DNA of 64,000 nt from Molossus alvarezi (taxonomy: Eukaryota > Chordata > Mammalia > Chiroptera > Molossidae), in NCBI GenBank assembly GCA_037176705.1, contig CM073905.1:32272986-32336985 (forward strand), written 5' to 3'. Shown piece after piece: positions 63,366 to 64,000 of the stretch. A program made the translations under genes and the position numbers. Position 1 is the stretch's first letter. Each line of letters opens with the position of its first letter. Below the pieces are notes generated by a model. The model had not been told where the DNA came from and ran no database searches. It saw only the letters and a program-made list of their open reading frames with translations.

Positions 63366-63639
63366 TTTACAGACGATGGGAAGGTGGGGTGGCCAGGGCA
63401 GGGGGGTTGGGGGAGGCAATTGCAAAAATCTCCTTGGGAGAAATGTGCTTCCTGCTCGGAAGGTATCGGCCATGAACTGTCGAGCGCGAGGCCGTGGTGA
63501 GTGGGGGCGGTCAGGATGAGCTCCTGCAGCGACCACCCCTGCCAAGTTCTTGGTCAACCTGGCGTTTTCTCTTGCTAGCAGATGCTCACCTTGCTGTCCC
63601 CCACACATCTGGGGTTTACAGTGGTGTGTGATGTTGGGA
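63366..63639. other. No recognised feature
   Basis: Unique-looking DNA. Confidence 0.4.
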
Positions 63640-63905
63640 GGGTGATTTATAGCGAGGCTCAGGCTTGGGAAAAGGTTTCTGGGAGAAGGTCCCCCCGTCC
63701 CATTCGTTTGTAATTTAGGGGCATTTCTTGAATTCCCCCAGGCCCTTGGCTCCTGGCAGAAAATGAATGTGGGTCGTTTCTGGGATGGATGCTCCCCAGC
63801 ATATGTGTCCCTGTGAAGAGAGATGCTTGGTCAGGGGAAGTGACTTTGCCCCATAAATCACGGAGCATTTGGAATATATTGTCTCTCCTGATGAGCCATG
63901 AGGGG
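63640..63905. promoter_or_regulatory. Candidate conserved non-coding block
   Basis: Non-repetitive, evenly composed block with GGGTGATTTATAGCG, GTTTGTAATTTAGGGG, CCCCATAAATCACGG and GGAATATATTG. Texture resembles conserved non-coding DNA. No coding evidence in overlapping short frames. Confidence 0.3.
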
Positions 63906-64000
63906 AGAGGGAGCCGGGTGGACTCACGCGCTGGGCGTTCTCACAGGAAAGCCACGGATTAGAGGGAGGAGGTGAGAACAGCCAGCTGCCCCTCAGGGGG

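Overview
The window is mammalian nuclear DNA from a microbat, most likely family Vespertilionidae. The diagnosis rests on 19 copies of the tRNA-derived VES short interspersed element (17 VES, 2 older relatives). Each has a tRNA-like head, a fixed body, a CT-rich segment and an A-rich tail, and about half keep readable target-site duplications (TSDs). Older pan-mammalian repeats (MIR, L2, L1, MaLR/MLT1 LTRs, hAT MITEs) and long microsatellites fit this. Repeat names come from remembered consensus phrases; no search was run.

I find no protein-coding exon, tRNA, rRNA, snRNA or CRISPR locus I can support. Open frames are explained by repeats (tandem arrays open in all six frames, L1 and L2 remnants) or by GC-rich chance. 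The window reads as intergenic or deep intronic DNA with a few stretches that look like conserved regulatory elements.

Layout. 0-7 kb: one VES, an L1 scrap, MIR fragments, a purine-rich tract and a CpG-island-like segment (4.6-5.0 kb). 7-14.3 kb: a homeodomain-motif-rich candidate enhancer (7.4-7.7 kb), then a VES-rich interval in which two VES copies sit inside MLT1 LTRs. 14.3-27 kb: MIR, L2 and hAT fragments, a Z-DNA-prone GT/GC tract (18.4-18.7 kb), an L1 3' end, an LTR-like repeat, a degenerate tetranucleotide field (21.6-22.2 kb), a run of MIRs and an old SINE. 27-38 kb: an 11-kb interval with no VES but five tandem-repeat fields (CATC, ATTC, an A/C-rich trinucleotide tract, a 730-bp GGAT/GCAT array, a TATC/GATC/CATC mosaic) and one mariner-like MITE. 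38-48 kb: two L1 3' portions each carrying a nested VES, further LTR, MER5A and L1 ends, and VES copies. 48-64 kb: unique DNA with candidate regulatory blocks (51.1-51.4, 60.7-60.95, 63.2-63.9 kb), two long open frames without recognisable homology, MIRs, and two L1 fragments, one split by an old SINE.

I looked for an undescribed system and did not find a coding one. The most interesting items are structural: a fold-back duplication at the 5' end of one VES copy, tandem-repeat fields with six open frames and higher-order structure, an exact 84-bp tandem duplication in a trinucleotide tract, a compact mariner MITE, and candidate enhancers defined by clustered homeodomain-type motifs.
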